Below, in pieces: positions 10,292 to 18,731 of a stretch of DNA of 64,000 bases (positions within the stretch are counted from its first letter, which is position 1; each line of letters begins with the position of its first letter). The position numbers were made by a program, and so were the translations under genes. Below the pieces are notes generated by a model. That model made no database searches and was not told the origin of the DNA. It worked only from the letters and a program-made list of their open reading frames with translations. The stretch is from Desulfolutivibrio sulfoxidireducens (lineage in GTDB: Bacteria > Desulfobacterota > Desulfovibrionia > Desulfovibrionales > Desulfovibrionaceae): NCBI RefSeq assembly GCF_013376475.1, contig NZ_CP045508.1, forward strand, positions 2,043,501-2,107,500. The letters are read 5' to 3'.

Positions 10292-10320
10292 TTGGCAAAT
10301 TTCCGAGATTGGGATAAGAT
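10292..10320 (+). promoter_or_regulatory. Sigma-70-type promoter of ppaC
   Basis: TTGGCA (10292-10297) and TAAGAT (10315-10320) are separated by 17 bp. The -10 box ends 60 bp before the ppaC ATG, and AGGAGG lies just upstream of that start. Confidence 0.75.
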
Positions 10321-10380
10321 TCACAAGCTTTCATCGGAGACGAAGCCCACGAGGCCATCAAACCATCAGGAGGACTGAAT

Positions 10381-11304
10381 ATGGCAGTGTATGCTGTTGG
10401 TCACAAAAATCCGGACACGGACACCGTCGCCACCGCCATCGGCGCCGCCGACTACTACAAGAAAAAATGCGGCATGGACGTTATCCCCGTGACCCAGGGC
10501 CCCATCAATCCCGAAAGCAAATTCGTGCTTGAGAAGTTCGGCGTGGCCACCCCCGAGATTCTCACCGACGCCACCGACAAGAAAATCATCCTCGTGGACC
10601 ACACCGATCTGTCCCAGAGCCTGGCGAATCTGGCCAAGGGCGAGATCGTGGCCGTCATCGACCATCATAAGCTGGGCGACGTGACCACCCCCAACCCGCT
10701 GGAGATGTGGGTCTGGCCGGTGGGCTGCAGCTGCACCGTGCTGAAATCCATGTACGACTTCGCCGGCATCGAGATCCCCAAGCCCATCGCCGGGATCATG
10801 CTCTGTGCCATCCTGTCCGACACCGTCATGTTCAAGTCCCCGACCTGCACCGAGGCCGACAAGAAGGCCTGCGAGGCCCTGGCCAAGATCGTCGGCGTGG
10901 CCGACATGATGGCCCTGGGCGTGGAGATGTTCAAGGTCAAGTCCGCCGTGGAGGGCACCCCCATCCGCGAGCTGGTCTTCCGCGACTACAAGGACTTCGA
11001 CATGTCCGGCAAGAAGGTCGGCATCGGCCAGCTTGAAGTCGTGGACCTGTCCATCCTCACCCCCATCAAGGACCAGCTTTTGGCCGACTGCAAGAAGGTC
11101 AAGGCCGAGAACGGCAACCACAGCGTGTTCCTGCTTCTGACCGACATCATGAAGGAAGGCTCCGAGCTGCTGATCGTCTCCGACGATCCGGCCGTGGTCA
11201 AAAAGGCCTTCGGCGTGGACGTCACGGGCGAATCCGTGTGGCTGGACGGCGTCTTGTCCCGCAAAAAGCAGGTCGTGCCTCCCTTCGAGAAGGCCTTCGC
11301 CTAA
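10381..11304 (+). CDS. ppaC: Manganese-dependent inorganic pyrophosphatase
   Basis: This family II pyrophosphatase hydrolyses pyrophosphate to phosphate in the cytoplasm. In sulfate reducers such an enzyme would pull the ATP sulfurylase reaction forward. The 307 residues comprise the DHH domain with metal-binding motifs GHKNPDTD (7-14) and DHH (94-96), and the DHHA2 domain ending in SRKKQVVPP. No CBS/DRTGG regulatory insert is present. Codon use looks strongly optimised (nearly all C- or G-ending codons), consistent with high expression from its own strong promoter and terminator. Confidence 0.97.
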   Translation: MAVYAVGHKNPDTDTVATAIGAADYYKKKCGMDVIPVTQGPINPESKFVLEKFGVATPEILTDATDKKIILVDHTDLSQSLANLAKGEIVAVIDHHKLGDVTTPNPLEMWVWPVGCSCTVLKSMYDFAGIEIPKPIAGIMLCAILSDTVMFKSPTCTEADKKACEALAKIVGVADMMALGVEMFKVKSAVEGTPIRELVFRDYKDFDMSGKKVGIGQLEVVDLSILTPIKDQLLADCKKVKAENGNHSVFLLLTDIMKEGSELLIVSDDPAVVKKAFGVDVTGESVWLDGVLSRKKQVVPPFEKAFA

Positions 11305-11326
11305 TCTCACGCGGTTGTGTGTCTTG

Positions 11327-11360
11327 CCGGGACGGTCTTTTGGCCGTCCCGGTTTTTTTT
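11327..11360 (+). terminator. Terminator of ppaC
   Basis: Stem CCGGGACGG (11327-11335) with CCGTCCCGG (11344-11352), followed by a run of eight T. It lies 22 bp after the ppaC stop. Confidence 0.9.
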
Positions 11361-11397
11361 GGGCGCGCCCGGTTCCTCACGCGCCAAAGGAAAACCC

Positions 11398-11850
11398 ATG
11401 CACATCTATGCCGATGCCGACGCTCTGCCAAACGCCATCAAGGAAATACTCTGCCGCGCGGCCATACGCCTGGGCATCGGCCTGACCCTGGTGGCCAACA
11501 AAAAACTGCACATCCCTCAATCACAATACATCACCACCATCCGGCTGGGCCAGGGCTTCGATGTAGTGGACGCAGCCATCGTGGACCGCATCAAGCCCGG
11601 CGACCTTGTGATCACGGCGGACATTCCGCTCGCCGCACTGGTTGTCGAAAAAGACGCCCACGCCTTGAACCCCCGGGGCGAATTGTACACCAAGGACAAC
11701 ATCCAAGGGCACGTGACCATGCGCAACCTGCTCTACGAACTGCGCGGCGGCGGAGTGGTGACCGGCGGTCCCCGGCCTCTTTGTAACCGTGATCGGGAGG
11801 CCTTCGCCAACCAGCTCGACATCTTCCTGACCCGGCACGCCACGAGGTGA
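11398..11850 (+). CDS. YaiI/YqxD family (UPF0178) protein
   Basis: The 150-residue protein matches the UPF0178 family, with MHIYADADALPNAIKEIL at the N-terminus, the acidic motif VITADIPLA and the C-terminal GGPRPLCNRDREAFANQLD. The family has a PIN/NYN-like nuclease fold with acidic residues but no firmly established function. The start at 11398 puts the first conserved strand at residue 1; an upstream in-frame start at 11317 lies in the ppaC terminator. A GGAAAA sequence lies just upstream. Confidence 0.9.
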   Translation: MHIYADADALPNAIKEILCRAAIRLGIGLTLVANKKLHIPQSQYITTIRLGQGFDVVDAAIVDRIKPGDLVITADIPLAALVVEKDAHALNPRGELYTKDNIQGHVTMRNLLYELRGGGVVTGGPRPLCNRDREAFANQLDIFLTRHATR

Positions 11851-11913
11851 GGCGGCTGGCACGGCCTTTCCCTCTCACTCGCACGCCCCTGAGCTGCACG
11901 GAAATCCGGCGCA

Positions 11914-11947
11914 TAAAAAAGGCGCGGGGACGAATCCTCGCGCCTTT
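11914..11947 (-). terminator. Terminator after the SRP RNA, possibly bidirectional
   Basis: Arms AAAGGCGCGGGGA (11918-11930) and TCCTCGCGCCTTT (11935-11947) pair with one G-U. On the minus strand six T residues follow. It sits directly downstream of the SRP RNA and could also stop transcription of the plus-strand YaiI gene. Confidence 0.85.
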
Positions 11948-11950
11948 GAT

Positions 11951-12035
11951 GGAAACCGGACACCCGGCAACAACCGTTACCGCTGCTTCCTTTCGGATCT
12001 GACGGGGTTGGCGGCGTCGCCGCCGCCCGGCTTCC
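11951..12035 (-). ncRNA. ffs: Signal recognition particle RNA, small bacterial type
   Basis: On the minus strand the conserved SRP hairpin core GTCAGATCCGAAAGGAAGCAG is present in two parts: GTCAGATCCG, then GAAAGGAAGCAG with the GGAA tetraloop region. The ends pair as GGAAGCCGG with CCGGTTTCC using one G-U. The RNA binds Ffh and targets nascent membrane proteins. It starts 12 nt after the tRNA-Ser(GGA) CCA end and stops just before a strong terminator, so both RNAs likely come from one transcript. End positions are estimates from the pairing. Confidence 0.85.
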
Positions 12036-12046
12036 GTCCTTTCATG

Positions 12047-12137
<91 letters not shown>

Positions 12138-12148
12138 AGAAGCAAAAA

Positions 12149-12177
12149 AGCATAGACGCTTCTTTTGGGAAAGGCAA
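12149..12177 (-). promoter_or_regulatory. Sigma-70-type promoter of the tRNA-Ser(GGA)/SRP RNA unit
   Basis: On the minus strand, TTGCCT (12177-12172), 17 bp, then TATGCT (12154-12149). The -10 box is 12 bp from the mature tRNA 5' end. It has the same -35 as the tRNA-Ser(CGA) promoter. Confidence 0.75.
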
Positions 12178-12205
12178 GAAAAAAATGCTTTTCCGGGAGG
12201 GAAAC

Positions 12206-12313
12206 GATGCCGCCGGCAGGGTGGCCAGTTCGCGAAGCGCGACAAAGTTTTCGAAGGAGGGTCCAGGGAGGAAACCTTTTTCAAAAGGTTTCCTCCCTGG
12301 CCGCCGGAGGCAT
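12206..12313. repeat. Dispersed 108-bp hairpin repeat, copy 1
   Basis: The segment starts GATGCCGCCGG and ends CCGCCGGAGGCAT. It contains CGCGAAGCGCG and a central inverted repeat whose 18-bp arms are perfect (12263-12280 with 12283-12300). It aligns along its length with 26701-26807. It lies just downstream of purC and may act as its terminator. Confidence 0.85.
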
Positions 12314-12315
12314 AT

Positions 12316-13212
12316 TCAGATTCCGGCCTTTTCGCCAGTGAGAAATTCGTACGCCTCGAGATATTTGGCGCGGGTGCGGGCGATCACATTGTCAGGCAGA
12401 TGCGGCGCGGGCGGCTTCTTGTTGAAGCCCACGTCCGTAAGCCAGTCGCGCACGTACTGCTTGTCGAAGCTCGGCTGGGGGCGACCGGGCTGGTAGCCGG
12501 CGGCGGGCCAGAAGCGAGAGGAGTCCGGGGTCAGCACCTCGTCGATGAGCAGCAGTCCCTGGTCGGTCAGCCCGAATTCGAACTTGGTGTCCGCGATCAG
12601 GATGCCGCGCTGCCGGGCGTGGTCCCGAGCGGCGGAATAGAGGGCGATGGAAATATCTTGGACCTGGGTGAAAATTTCGATGCCGATGAGATCCTTGGCC
12701 ATGGCCAGGGTGATGTTCTCGTCGTGACGGCCCAGTTCGGCCTTGGTGGACGGGGTGAAAAGCGGCTCGGCCAGCATGTCGGATTCCTGGAGACCTTCGG
12801 GGAGGACGTGGCCGCAGACCCTGCCTGTGGCCTTGTAGTCTTTCCAGCCCGAGCCGGTGATATAGCCGCGCACGATGCATTCGATGGGTAGGGGCCTGGC
12901 CTTTTTGGCCACCACGGCCCGACCGGCCAGCATGGCGGCATGGGCGGCCAGGGGGGCCGGGAAGTCCGCCGGGTCCGTGGCCAGAAGGTGGTTGGGGACC
13001 AGGTCCGTGAAGCGGTGCATCCAGAACACGGTAATCTTGTTGAGGATGACGCCCTTGCCCGGGATGGGGTCGGGCAGGACCACGTCAAAGGCCGAGATAC
13101 GGTCCGTGGTCACGATGAGAAGCGTGTCCGGGGACAGATCGTAGATATCGCGCACCTTGCCCCGGGAGATCAGGGGATATTCCCGGATGTCGGTTGTGGT
13201 CACCACGTTCAT
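12316..13212 (-). CDS. purC: Phosphoribosylaminoimidazole-succinocarboxamide synthase
   Basis: PurC (SAICAR synthetase) joins aspartate to CAIR in purine synthesis. The 298 residues fit the longer eukaryote-like/proteobacterial type. They include SRGKVRDIYDL near the N-terminus, the nucleotide-binding DRISAFDV, and IECIVRGYITGSGWKDY followed by LIGIEIF. The gene is 27 bp downstream of hisD on the same strand, so the two are likely cotranscribed. The hairpin repeat at 12206-12313 follows. Confidence 0.96.
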   Translation of the reverse strand: MNVVTTTDIREYPLISRGKVRDIYDLSPDTLLIVTTDRISAFDVVLPDPIPGKGVILNKITVFWMHRFTDLVPNHLLATDPADFPAPLAAHAAMLAGRAVVAKKARPLPIECIVRGYITGSGWKDYKATGRVCGHVLPEGLQESDMLAEPLFTPSTKAELGRHDENITLAMAKDLIGIEIFTQVQDISIALYSAARDHARQRGILIADTKFEFGLTDQGLLLIDEVLTPDSSRFWPAAGYQPGRPQPSFDKQYVRDWLTDVGFNKKPPAPHLPDNVIARTRAKYLEAYEFLTGEKAGI

Positions 13213-13239
13213 GATGGTCGTCCTTGTGTTGCGGGCGGG

Positions 13240-14553
13240 TCATTTTTGCGAAAAACGGCATTCCACGGACCGGGCGTGGGCCTCCAGGCCTTCAAGCCGG
13301 GCCAAACGGGCGATCTTCGCGCCGTGTTCCCGGACAAATCCCGGGGCGGTGGCAATGACGCTCGACTCCTTGCAAAAGGAGGCCACGGACAGGCCCGAGG
13401 AAAAGCGGGCCGTGCCCATTGTGGGCAGCACATGGTTGGGACCGGCGAAGTAGTCGCCCACAGGCTCGGGGGAGGTATGCCCCAGAAAGATAGCCCCGGC
13501 GTGGCGGATTTTCCCAAGCAGGGCCCATGGATCGGCCACGGCCAGTTCCAGGTGCTCCGGGGCCATGCGGTTGACCAGGGTGGCTCCCGCGTCCAGGTCG
13601 CCCACGGCGGCCACGGCTCCGAAATCGGCCAGGGCCCGGGCCGTGATGTCGTGACGGGGCAGGGTGGCCAACCGCCCTTTCAGGGCCTCGCGCACGGCCC
13701 GGGCCAGGGTCTCGCTGGTGGTCAGGCACACCGAGGCGGCCAGGGGATCGTGTTCGGCCTGGGAGAGCATGTCCGCCGCCAACCAGTCCGGGTTGGCCGT
13801 ATCGTCGGCCAGGATCACGATCTCGCTTGGCCCGGCGATCATGTCGATGCCCACCGTGCCCACCAGAAGCCGCTTGGCCGTGGTCACGAAGATGTTGCCG
13901 GGTCCGGCCAGAACATCGGTCGGGGCGATGGTTTTTGTGCCGTGGGCCAGGGCGGCGATGGCCCAGGCGCTGCCCACCCGGTAGATTTCGGTCAATCCCA
14001 GGACGTGGGCGGCGGCCAGGATAGAGGGATTGAGCGTGCCGTCCTTTCTGGGCGGAGAGACCACGGCGATGCGGGCCACTTTGGCCACCTGGGCCGGGAT
14101 GGCGTTCATGAGCAGGCTGGATATCAGCGGCGTTTCGCCTCCGATCCCTCCCGGGACGTACAGCCCGGCGCTATCCACCGGGGTGACCATGCGCCCGAGC
14201 AGGGTACCGTCGGGCCTGGTCATCCACCAGGAATGTTGGATCTGGGCCTCGTGGAACTGTCGGATGTTGGCGGCGGCCTCGGTGATGATGGCCAGATCCG
14301 AAGCGGGAATGCTGGCTGCGGCGGCCTTGATTTCGTCCGGGGCCACGCACAGCATATCGGCCGTGAAATCAGGGCAATCGAAGCGCCTGGTGTAATCCAC
14401 CAGGGCCGTATCGCCGCGAGCGGCCACATCGGCCAGGATGTCCGCCGTTCGTTCGGCGATTTCTCCCTGAGGCGGGGTCTGGCGTGCGGTCAGCCGGTCG
14501 AGCACGGGGGCGAAATCCGCTGGCGTGGAACAGAGATAAAGGGGACAGGGCAT
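13240..14553 (-). CDS. hisD: Histidinol dehydrogenase
   Basis: HisD carries out the last two oxidations of histidine synthesis, from L-histidinol to L-histidine, with NAD and zinc. The 437 residues show GPSEIVILADDTANPDW, LSQAEHDPLA, NRMAPEHLELAV and HAGAIFLGHTSPEPVGDYFAGPNHVLPT, which include the catalytic and zinc ligands of the family. It lies apart from other his genes in this window and runs into purC. Confidence 0.97.
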   Translation of the reverse strand: MPCPLYLCSTPADFAPVLDRLTARQTPPQGEIAERTADILADVAARGDTALVDYTRRFDCPDFTADMLCVAPDEIKAAAASIPASDLAIITEAAANIRQFHEAQIQHSWWMTRPDGTLLGRMVTPVDSAGLYVPGGIGGETPLISSLLMNAIPAQVAKVARIAVVSPPRKDGTLNPSILAAAHVLGLTEIYRVGSAWAIAALAHGTKTIAPTDVLAGPGNIFVTTAKRLLVGTVGIDMIAGPSEIVILADDTANPDWLAADMLSQAEHDPLAASVCLTTSETLARAVREALKGRLATLPRHDITARALADFGAVAAVGDLDAGATLVNRMAPEHLELAVADPWALLGKIRHAGAIFLGHTSPEPVGDYFAGPNHVLPTMGTARFSSGLSVASFCKESSVIATAPGFVREHGAKIARLARLEGLEAHARSVECRFSQK

Positions 14554-14764
14554 GGGAACCTCGTTGATGGAACGCGCCTGATTCGGTGAATTCCGACGGC
14601 GTTGCGGGGGTCGTTTTTACCCAAGACCGCCGGGAAAGTCGAGGGACACGCCCATGCCGTCCTCCCCCCGTTCGTTCCAACCGCTTTATCTTTTTTGTTT
14701 TCCCCCTATCGCTTCGAACGCCATTCTTCCTTCCGGACACGCGCCCAAGTCCCTTGCCCTTTGT

Positions 14765-14804
14765 GGGATTCCAAAGGGTGAAACCCTTTGGCCGCCGGAG
14801 GCAT
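14765..14804. repeat. Short hairpin repeat of the CCAAAGGG type
   Basis: GGGATT, hairpin CCAAAGGG-TGAAA-CCCTTTGG, then CCGCCGGAGGCAT. This is the reverse orientation of the element at 19952-19989. Its right end is the part that is triplicated next to it. Confidence 0.75.
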
Positions 14805-14890
14805 CTTTTCTCCCCTTGCCCTTTGGCCGCCGGAGGCATCTTTTCTCCCCTTGCCCTTTGGCCGCCGGAGGCATCTTTTCTCCCCTTGCC
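14786..14890. repeat. Three exact 35-bp tandem repeats
   Basis: Identical units at 14786-14820, 14821-14855 and 14856-14890, each starting CTTTGGCCGCCGGAGGCATC and ending CCCCTTGCC. They occupy the spacer between hisD and the A-adding-type enzyme gene. With three copies and no spacers this is not a CRISPR array. Confidence 0.95.
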
Positions 14891-14900
14891 CCGTCTTCCG

Positions 14901-17615
14901 TCATCTCCCCCCTTTTCCTTCCCCCCAGTCCGGCACGTCCCACACCGGCGGCGCGTCGGAGATTTCGCCACGGGCCAGCCGGCCGGCCAATTCAAGTTGG
15001 CGTTCGCGGCTTATGGCCACGCCGTCCACAGCCGCGGCCGTGACCGCCCGCAGGATGCGGGCGTAGCGCGGTCCCGGTTCCACGCCCATGCGCATGATGT
15101 CGTCGCCGGTGATCTCGATCTGGGTGTCCCTCAGCTTCGTCAGAAACAGCGAGATGTGTTTCTGAATGGATTCCTTGGGATTTCTGGCCATGAGATACAA
15201 CGCGCCCTCAAGGGGAAGGGGCGCCAGCAAAAAATACAACTCGCTGACGGGGAGTTTCAGGTATTCCCAGTTATAGAGCCTGTGGGCCGCGTCGCGCACG
15301 GCGTGTCGCAGGCCGCTGATCTCGGTACGGACCTTTTTGGAAAAGGACAGGCGGGTAGCGATGACCCCGAATTGTTCGTCGTCCAGACCCGAGCACAGAG
15401 CCAGAAAAAAAACCAGCCACGTCTTTGGTTTGGGGTCGATGTAGAGGAGTCGATACCACTTGATGACGTTGTCCGTGGCCAAAAGCAGGGTTTCCTTCGA
15501 TGGATCGAGGGAGAGCAGGGGGTGGATGGCTGAGAGAAGCTTATAGTGCTGCATGCGGCGCAGGCAGGACAGAGGGGTCTCCTCGCCGAGGATCAGGGTG
15601 AGCTCGTGAAAAAGCCGTGAGCCCGAGAGCTTGTGGAAGAAGTTATGCTGCAGGGCGTTTTTGATGAGCCGTTCGGTCTGGGTTCCGATGCGGAAGTTGT
15701 AGCGTTCGCTGAAGCGGATGGCCCGCAGGATGCGGGTGGGATCCTCCACGAAGCTTAAGGAGTGCAGGACCCGCACCACGCGATCCTTGATGTCCCGCTG
15801 GGCTCCGAAAAAATCCGCCAGTTCGCCGAAACGGTCGGGATTGAGATGCACGGCCAGGGCGTTGATGGTGAAGTCCCGGCGGTAGAGGTCCATCTTGATG
15901 GAGGACAGTTCCACCGTGGGCAGGGCGGCCGGGTATTCGTAGTATTCCAGGCGGGCCGTGGCCACGTCGATGCGCCGGCCGTCTTCCAGGACCACCACGG
16001 CGGTCTTGAATTTCGGATGGGACTTGGCCCGGCCGCCGAAAGTTTTGGCCATGGCCTCGGCAAAGGCGATGCCGTCGCCCTCGACTACCAGGTCCACGTC
16101 GAAGTTGGGCTGGTGCAGGAGCAGGTCGCGCACGAACCCGCCCACCACGTAGACGGCCAGGCCGAGGTCGCGGCCAAGTTCCCCGATGGACTTGAGCAGG
16201 GCCACCAGTTCCCGAGGCAGGCGTTCCCGCACGAGGGCGGCGATGTTCCGTTCCCGTTTGCGTTCGGGAAGAAGCGATTCCGGTATTCTGGCCGGCTCCT
16301 GGACGATGGTGTTGACCAGATCCGTACGGGTGACCACGCCCGTCAGTTCCTCGTTTTCCACCACAGGCACCAGGCGTTGCCGCCGTCCCAGGATGATTTC
16401 CATAAGCGGATACAGGTCCGTGTCCGGGGTGACCGTGGCCGGGTCGCGGATCATGTATTCGTCCACGGCGAAATCACCGAGGCCGTGTTTGACGGCTTTG
16501 TCCATGATATCGTGTTCGAGGACCCCCACACAGGACTTCGTCCCGGGTTTCACCACCGGCAAGGCCTTGAGTCCATAGCGGGTCATGATCTCGGCGGCCT
16601 TGGCGATGGACTGGTCCTCCTCCACGCTGACCGCCGGTTTGCTCATGAGTTGGCGGATGCGAATCTGGGGATTGATCTGGGAATAGAGCAGGGCGAAGAG
16701 CTCCTCCTTGACCTGGGTGACGGTCTTGTTCTTGATCGAGGCCGAGGCCGCGTAGGCGTGGCCGCCGCCGCCAAGGGAGGCGCAGATGCGGCCCACGTCC
16801 ACGTCCGGGCTTCTGGAGCGGGCCACCAGGTGCACCCGGTCGTTCATCATGCCCAGGGCGAAGAGCACCCGGATGTTCTCCATGTCCAGGAATTTGTGGA
16901 CCAGAAGGGCGAAATCGCCCACGTACCGCTCGCAGTAGGCCTCGGCCACCACCACCTCCACGCCGTTGATGTCGTGGGTGGCGGCGGACTCGATGAGCCC
17001 GCTCATGATGGTGATCTGTTCGCTGCTCAGTTCCCGGGTCATAAGATCGGCTATGACGTTGACGTCCATGCCCGAGGCCCGCAGCCAGGCGGCGGCCTCC
17101 AGATCATATTCGGTGGTGGAGGAAAAGGTGAACGAGCCCGTGTCCTCGTAGATGCCCAGGCCCAGGATGGTGGCCTCGTCCGGGGTCACGGTCAGTCCCC
17201 GGGCGCGCAGTTCCTTGATCAGGATGGCCGTGGTGGAGCCCCAGGGTCTGACCAGGGAAAAGGTGGCGGCCACGTCGTCTTCGGAGTCGGGATGGTGGTC
17301 GTAGCAGTGAATGACCAGATCCGTTTTTTCGAACAGGCCGGCCACGTGGGGAACCCGGCTTTTCTGGCGGGTGTCCACCATGACCAGGGTGGTCACGTCC
17401 TCCGGGTCGATGTCCTTGAAGGATTTGAAGTTGAAGAGATACGTGGCGCTTTGGATGAAAAAATGGCGCAGGTTTTTCTCCTGGCTACCGGGAAAAATCA
17501 GGACCGCGCCGGGATAGAGCTTTCCGGCCGCCACCATGGCCGCCAGGCAGTCGAAATCGGCGTTGGCGTGGCCGGTGATGACGGTTGTGGGGGCTGGCTT
17601 GTCTGATGGGGACAT
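14901..17615 (-). CDS. DHH/CBS/tRNA-nucleotidyltransferase fusion (A-adding-type enzyme)
   Basis: The 904 residues combine a DHH phosphoesterase-like domain (1 to about 310; GHANADFD at 15-22, DHH at 106-108, DHHA1 motif GGGGHA), two CBS domains (about 320-435) and a class II nucleotidyltransferase (from about 484; GGFVRD, catalytic Asp506 and Asp508 in DVDLV, RRDFTINALA, DPTRILRAIRF). This architecture is known from bacteria that split tRNA CCA synthesis, where it adds the terminal A. A second nucleotidyltransferase lies at 58223-59365. It is 19 bp downstream of the Xer recombinase gene. A purely poly(A)-polymerase-like role is possible. Confidence 0.9.
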   Translation of the reverse strand: MSPSDKPAPTTVITGHANADFDCLAAMVAAGKLYPGAVLIFPGSQEKNLRHFFIQSATYLFNFKSFKDIDPEDVTTLVMVDTRQKSRVPHVAGLFEKTDLVIHCYDHHPDSEDDVAATFSLVRPWGSTTAILIKELRARGLTVTPDEATILGLGIYEDTGSFTFSSTTEYDLEAAAWLRASGMDVNVIADLMTRELSSEQITIMSGLIESAATHDINGVEVVVAEAYCERYVGDFALLVHKFLDMENIRVLFALGMMNDRVHLVARSRSPDVDVGRICASLGGGGHAYAASASIKNKTVTQVKEELFALLYSQINPQIRIRQLMSKPAVSVEEDQSIAKAAEIMTRYGLKALPVVKPGTKSCVGVLEHDIMDKAVKHGLGDFAVDEYMIRDPATVTPDTDLYPLMEIILGRRQRLVPVVENEELTGVVTRTDLVNTIVQEPARIPESLLPERKRERNIAALVRERLPRELVALLKSIGELGRDLGLAVYVVGGFVRDLLLHQPNFDVDLVVEGDGIAFAEAMAKTFGGRAKSHPKFKTAVVVLEDGRRIDVATARLEYYEYPAALPTVELSSIKMDLYRRDFTINALAVHLNPDRFGELADFFGAQRDIKDRVVRVLHSLSFVEDPTRILRAIRFSERYNFRIGTQTERLIKNALQHNFFHKLSGSRLFHELTLILGEETPLSCLRRMQHYKLLSAIHPLLSLDPSKETLLLATDNVIKWYRLLYIDPKPKTWLVFFLALCSGLDDEQFGVIATRLSFSKKVRTEISGLRHAVRDAAHRLYNWEYLKLPVSELYFLLAPLPLEGALYLMARNPKESIQKHISLFLTKLRDTQIEITGDDIMRMGVEPGPRYARILRAVTAAAVDGVAISRERQLELAGRLARGEISDAPPVWDVPDWGEGKGGR

Positions 17616-17634
17616 AAAACCTTCAGGTGAAAGA

Positions 17635-18633
17635 TTAACTTTTAACGTGCAAACGGGAACGGGGGTGGTAGGTCCCGTGGACGGTCAAGAGCCGGTTGGC
17701 CTGGACGTGGGTATAGATTTCCGTGGCGCTGATGTCCGCGTGCCCGAGCAGGATCTGCACCGTGCGCAGGTCCGCGCCGCCTTCGAGCAGGTGGGTGGCG
17801 AAGGAGTGGCGCAGGCTATGGGGGCTTATGGCCTTGGCGATGCCGGCCTGGACGGCGTAGCGCTTGATCAGCTTCCACACGCCCTGGCGGGTCAGGCCCT
17901 TGCCCGAGCGGTTGAGGAAAAAAAAGTGCTGCACCGGGTTGAAGGTCCCCCGGATGTTTTCCAGGTACCGAATACAAATGTCCTGGGCCAGATAATGGAT
18001 GGGCACGAGGCGTTCCTTCGATCCCTTGCCGAAGATTTTGAGCAGTCCGGTCTGGGCGTCGAAGTCCAGGGGGGTCAGGGCGACGAGTTCCGAGACGCGA
18101 AGCCCGGCGGCGTAGAGCAGTTCCAGCATGGCCTTGTCCCGAAAGCCAAGCGGGGTCTCCATATCCGGGGCGGACAAGAGCCGTTCCATCTCGTCCGTGG
18201 TCAAGACGTCGGGCAGAAGCCGGGGGAGTTTGGGATTCTCCACGAGTTCGGCCGGACTCTCGGGGATGACCCCCTCGTCGGCCGCAAACGCGAAAAAACC
18301 GCGCAGGGCCGAGAGATGCCGGGCCATGGACCGGCTGGACAGGCCTCGCTGCCGCAAATACAGGATATACAGGAAAATCGTCTCGTCCGTGACCGAGGCC
18401 ACGTCCGCGCCGCGATCCCCCAGAAATCGCGTAAACAGGTCCAGGTCCTGGGAATAGGCCTGAAGGCTGTTTTCCGACAGGCCCTTCGAGACCAGCAGGT
18501 ATTCCAGATAGTGGTCCACCAGGGGATGGGGCTGGCGGCCGACCGTCCGGTCGCAAGCCCCCTCGCCGGTCGCGGCGGGGCCGGAAAGGGGGCCCGGGGA
18601 AGAAAGGCCTTTTCCGCCCGTTCCCCTTTTCAT
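17635..18633 (-). CDS. xerD: Xer-type tyrosine recombinase
   Basis: The 332-residue protein has the N-terminal SAM-like core-binding domain (YLEYLLVSKGLSENSLQAYSQDL) and the catalytic domain. All hallmark residues are present: Arg in AAGLRVSELVAL, HSLRH, LGHADISATEIYTH with the final Tyr nucleophile. It probably resolves chromosome dimers at dif together with a partner. XerD and XerC cannot be separated with certainty by eye. The start at 18633 has GAGGAG at good spacing; a longer frame reaches 18753. Opposite to dapL and divergent from it. Confidence 0.88.
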   Translation of the reverse strand: MKRGTGGKGLSSPGPLSGPAATGEGACDRTVGRQPHPLVDHYLEYLLVSKGLSENSLQAYSQDLDLFTRFLGDRGADVASVTDETIFLYILYLRQRGLSSRSMARHLSALRGFFAFAADEGVIPESPAELVENPKLPRLLPDVLTTDEMERLLSAPDMETPLGFRDKAMLELLYAAGLRVSELVALTPLDFDAQTGLLKIFGKGSKERLVPIHYLAQDICIRYLENIRGTFNPVQHFFFLNRSGKGLTRQGVWKLIKRYAVQAGIAKAISPHSLRHSFATHLLEGGADLRTVQILLGHADISATEIYTHVQANRLLTVHGTYHPRSRLHVKS

Positions 18634-18731
18634 TGACACGGGCCTTCTCCTCTTTTTATGAACCCACACCGCGCCCCGTGCGTTGTGACGCCTCGCACGG
18701 CGGCCGCGACATTCCCGAAAGGAGCAACCGC

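Noticed and set aside
14786-14890. Possible CRISPR array
   Set aside because: Three directly abutting 35-bp units with no spacers and no cas genes; they derive from the adjacent hairpin repeat.
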